Source: Acidobacteriota bacterium
GTDB taxonomy: Bacteria; Acidobacteriota; Terriglobia; UBA7540
DNA: 6,791 nt
Direction of reading: 5' to 3'
Assembly: GCA_021789565.1 (NCBI GenBank)
Contig: JAJYJL010000451.1
Location: 1 to 6,791, forward strand
Below, one piece after another: positions 6,723-6,791 of this stretch; positions within the stretch are counted from its first letter, which is position 1, and each line of letters starts with the position of its first letter. Made by a program: the position numbers and the translations under genes. Under the pieces are notes generated by a model. It searched no databases. It worked only from the letters and a program-made list of their open reading frames with translations, and was not told the DNA's origin.

Positions 6723-6791
6723 ATGTCACTACGCATCAATGACACGGCCCCGGACTTTGTTGCTGAGACTCCCAAGGGAACCATTAAGCTT
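6723..6791 (+). CDS. Peroxiredoxin (AhpC/TSA family), N-terminal fragment
   Basis: Only the first 23 codons are in the window (MSLRINDTAPDFVAETPKGT and on). The N-D-T-A-P-D-F-x-A-E-T-x-x-G pattern is the start of cytosolic 1-Cys (Prx6-type) peroxiredoxins, in which this stretch precedes the thioredoxin-fold core and the peroxidatic cysteine. Members reduce hydrogen peroxide and alkyl hydroperoxides. The start is supported by AAGGAG (6711-6716), six bases before the ATG, and by a sigma-70-like promoter upstream. The active-site cysteine is beyond the window, so the 1-Cys subtype is inferred from the N-terminus only. Confidence 0.85.
   Translation, partial: MSLRINDTAPDFVAETPKGTIKL

Overview
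The window looks like a chromosomal fragment of a GC-rich, soil-type Gram-negative bacterium, most plausibly an acidobacterium or a relative. This is inferred from the carbohydrate-degradation genes, the Tat-exported glycosidase, the peroxiredoxin N-terminus and the style of the integrase tail; no taxonomic marker gene is present. The flanks are clearly GC-rich (37 of 60 bases in 5281-5340), while the centre is lower (25 of 60 in 3241-3300), suggesting that the middle was acquired.

Layout. At 2-1492 (+) is the C-terminal part of a TIM-barrel glycoside-hydrolase-like protein. Convergent with it, at 1642-2082 (-), is a small membrane-anchored coiled-coil protein, with a 7-7-7 dyad in its upstream region. 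At about 2241-2561 (+) lies the catalytic-tyrosine tail of a phage-type tyrosine recombinase, without the rest of the gene. At 2531-2713 and 2703-4235 (both -) are a 60-residue protein and a 510-residue deaminase of the AvcD / anti-phage dCTP deaminase type, overlapping by 11 bases. A 226-base leader separates the deaminase from a complete tRNA-Ser(GCU) gene at 4462-4555 (-). A nested inverted-repeat element follows at 4628-4690. A Tat-exported GH20 beta-N-acetylhexosaminidase occupies 4716-6482 (-), and a divergently transcribed peroxiredoxin starts at 6723 (+) and runs off the edge.

Interpretation. The lower-GC block between the integrase remnant and the tRNA-Ser gene reads as a small defence island beside a tRNA gene. 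Its core is a nucleotide-depletion defence gene: AvcD proteins deaminate dCTP/dCMP during phage infection. In the characterised Vibrio cholerae system AvcD is held in check by the RNA AvcI, encoded just upstream, so the leader at 4236-4461 is the place to look for an equivalent here. The small overlapping downstream gene may be an unrecognised partner. The two sugar-hydrolase genes on either side are probably host catabolic genes unrelated to the island.
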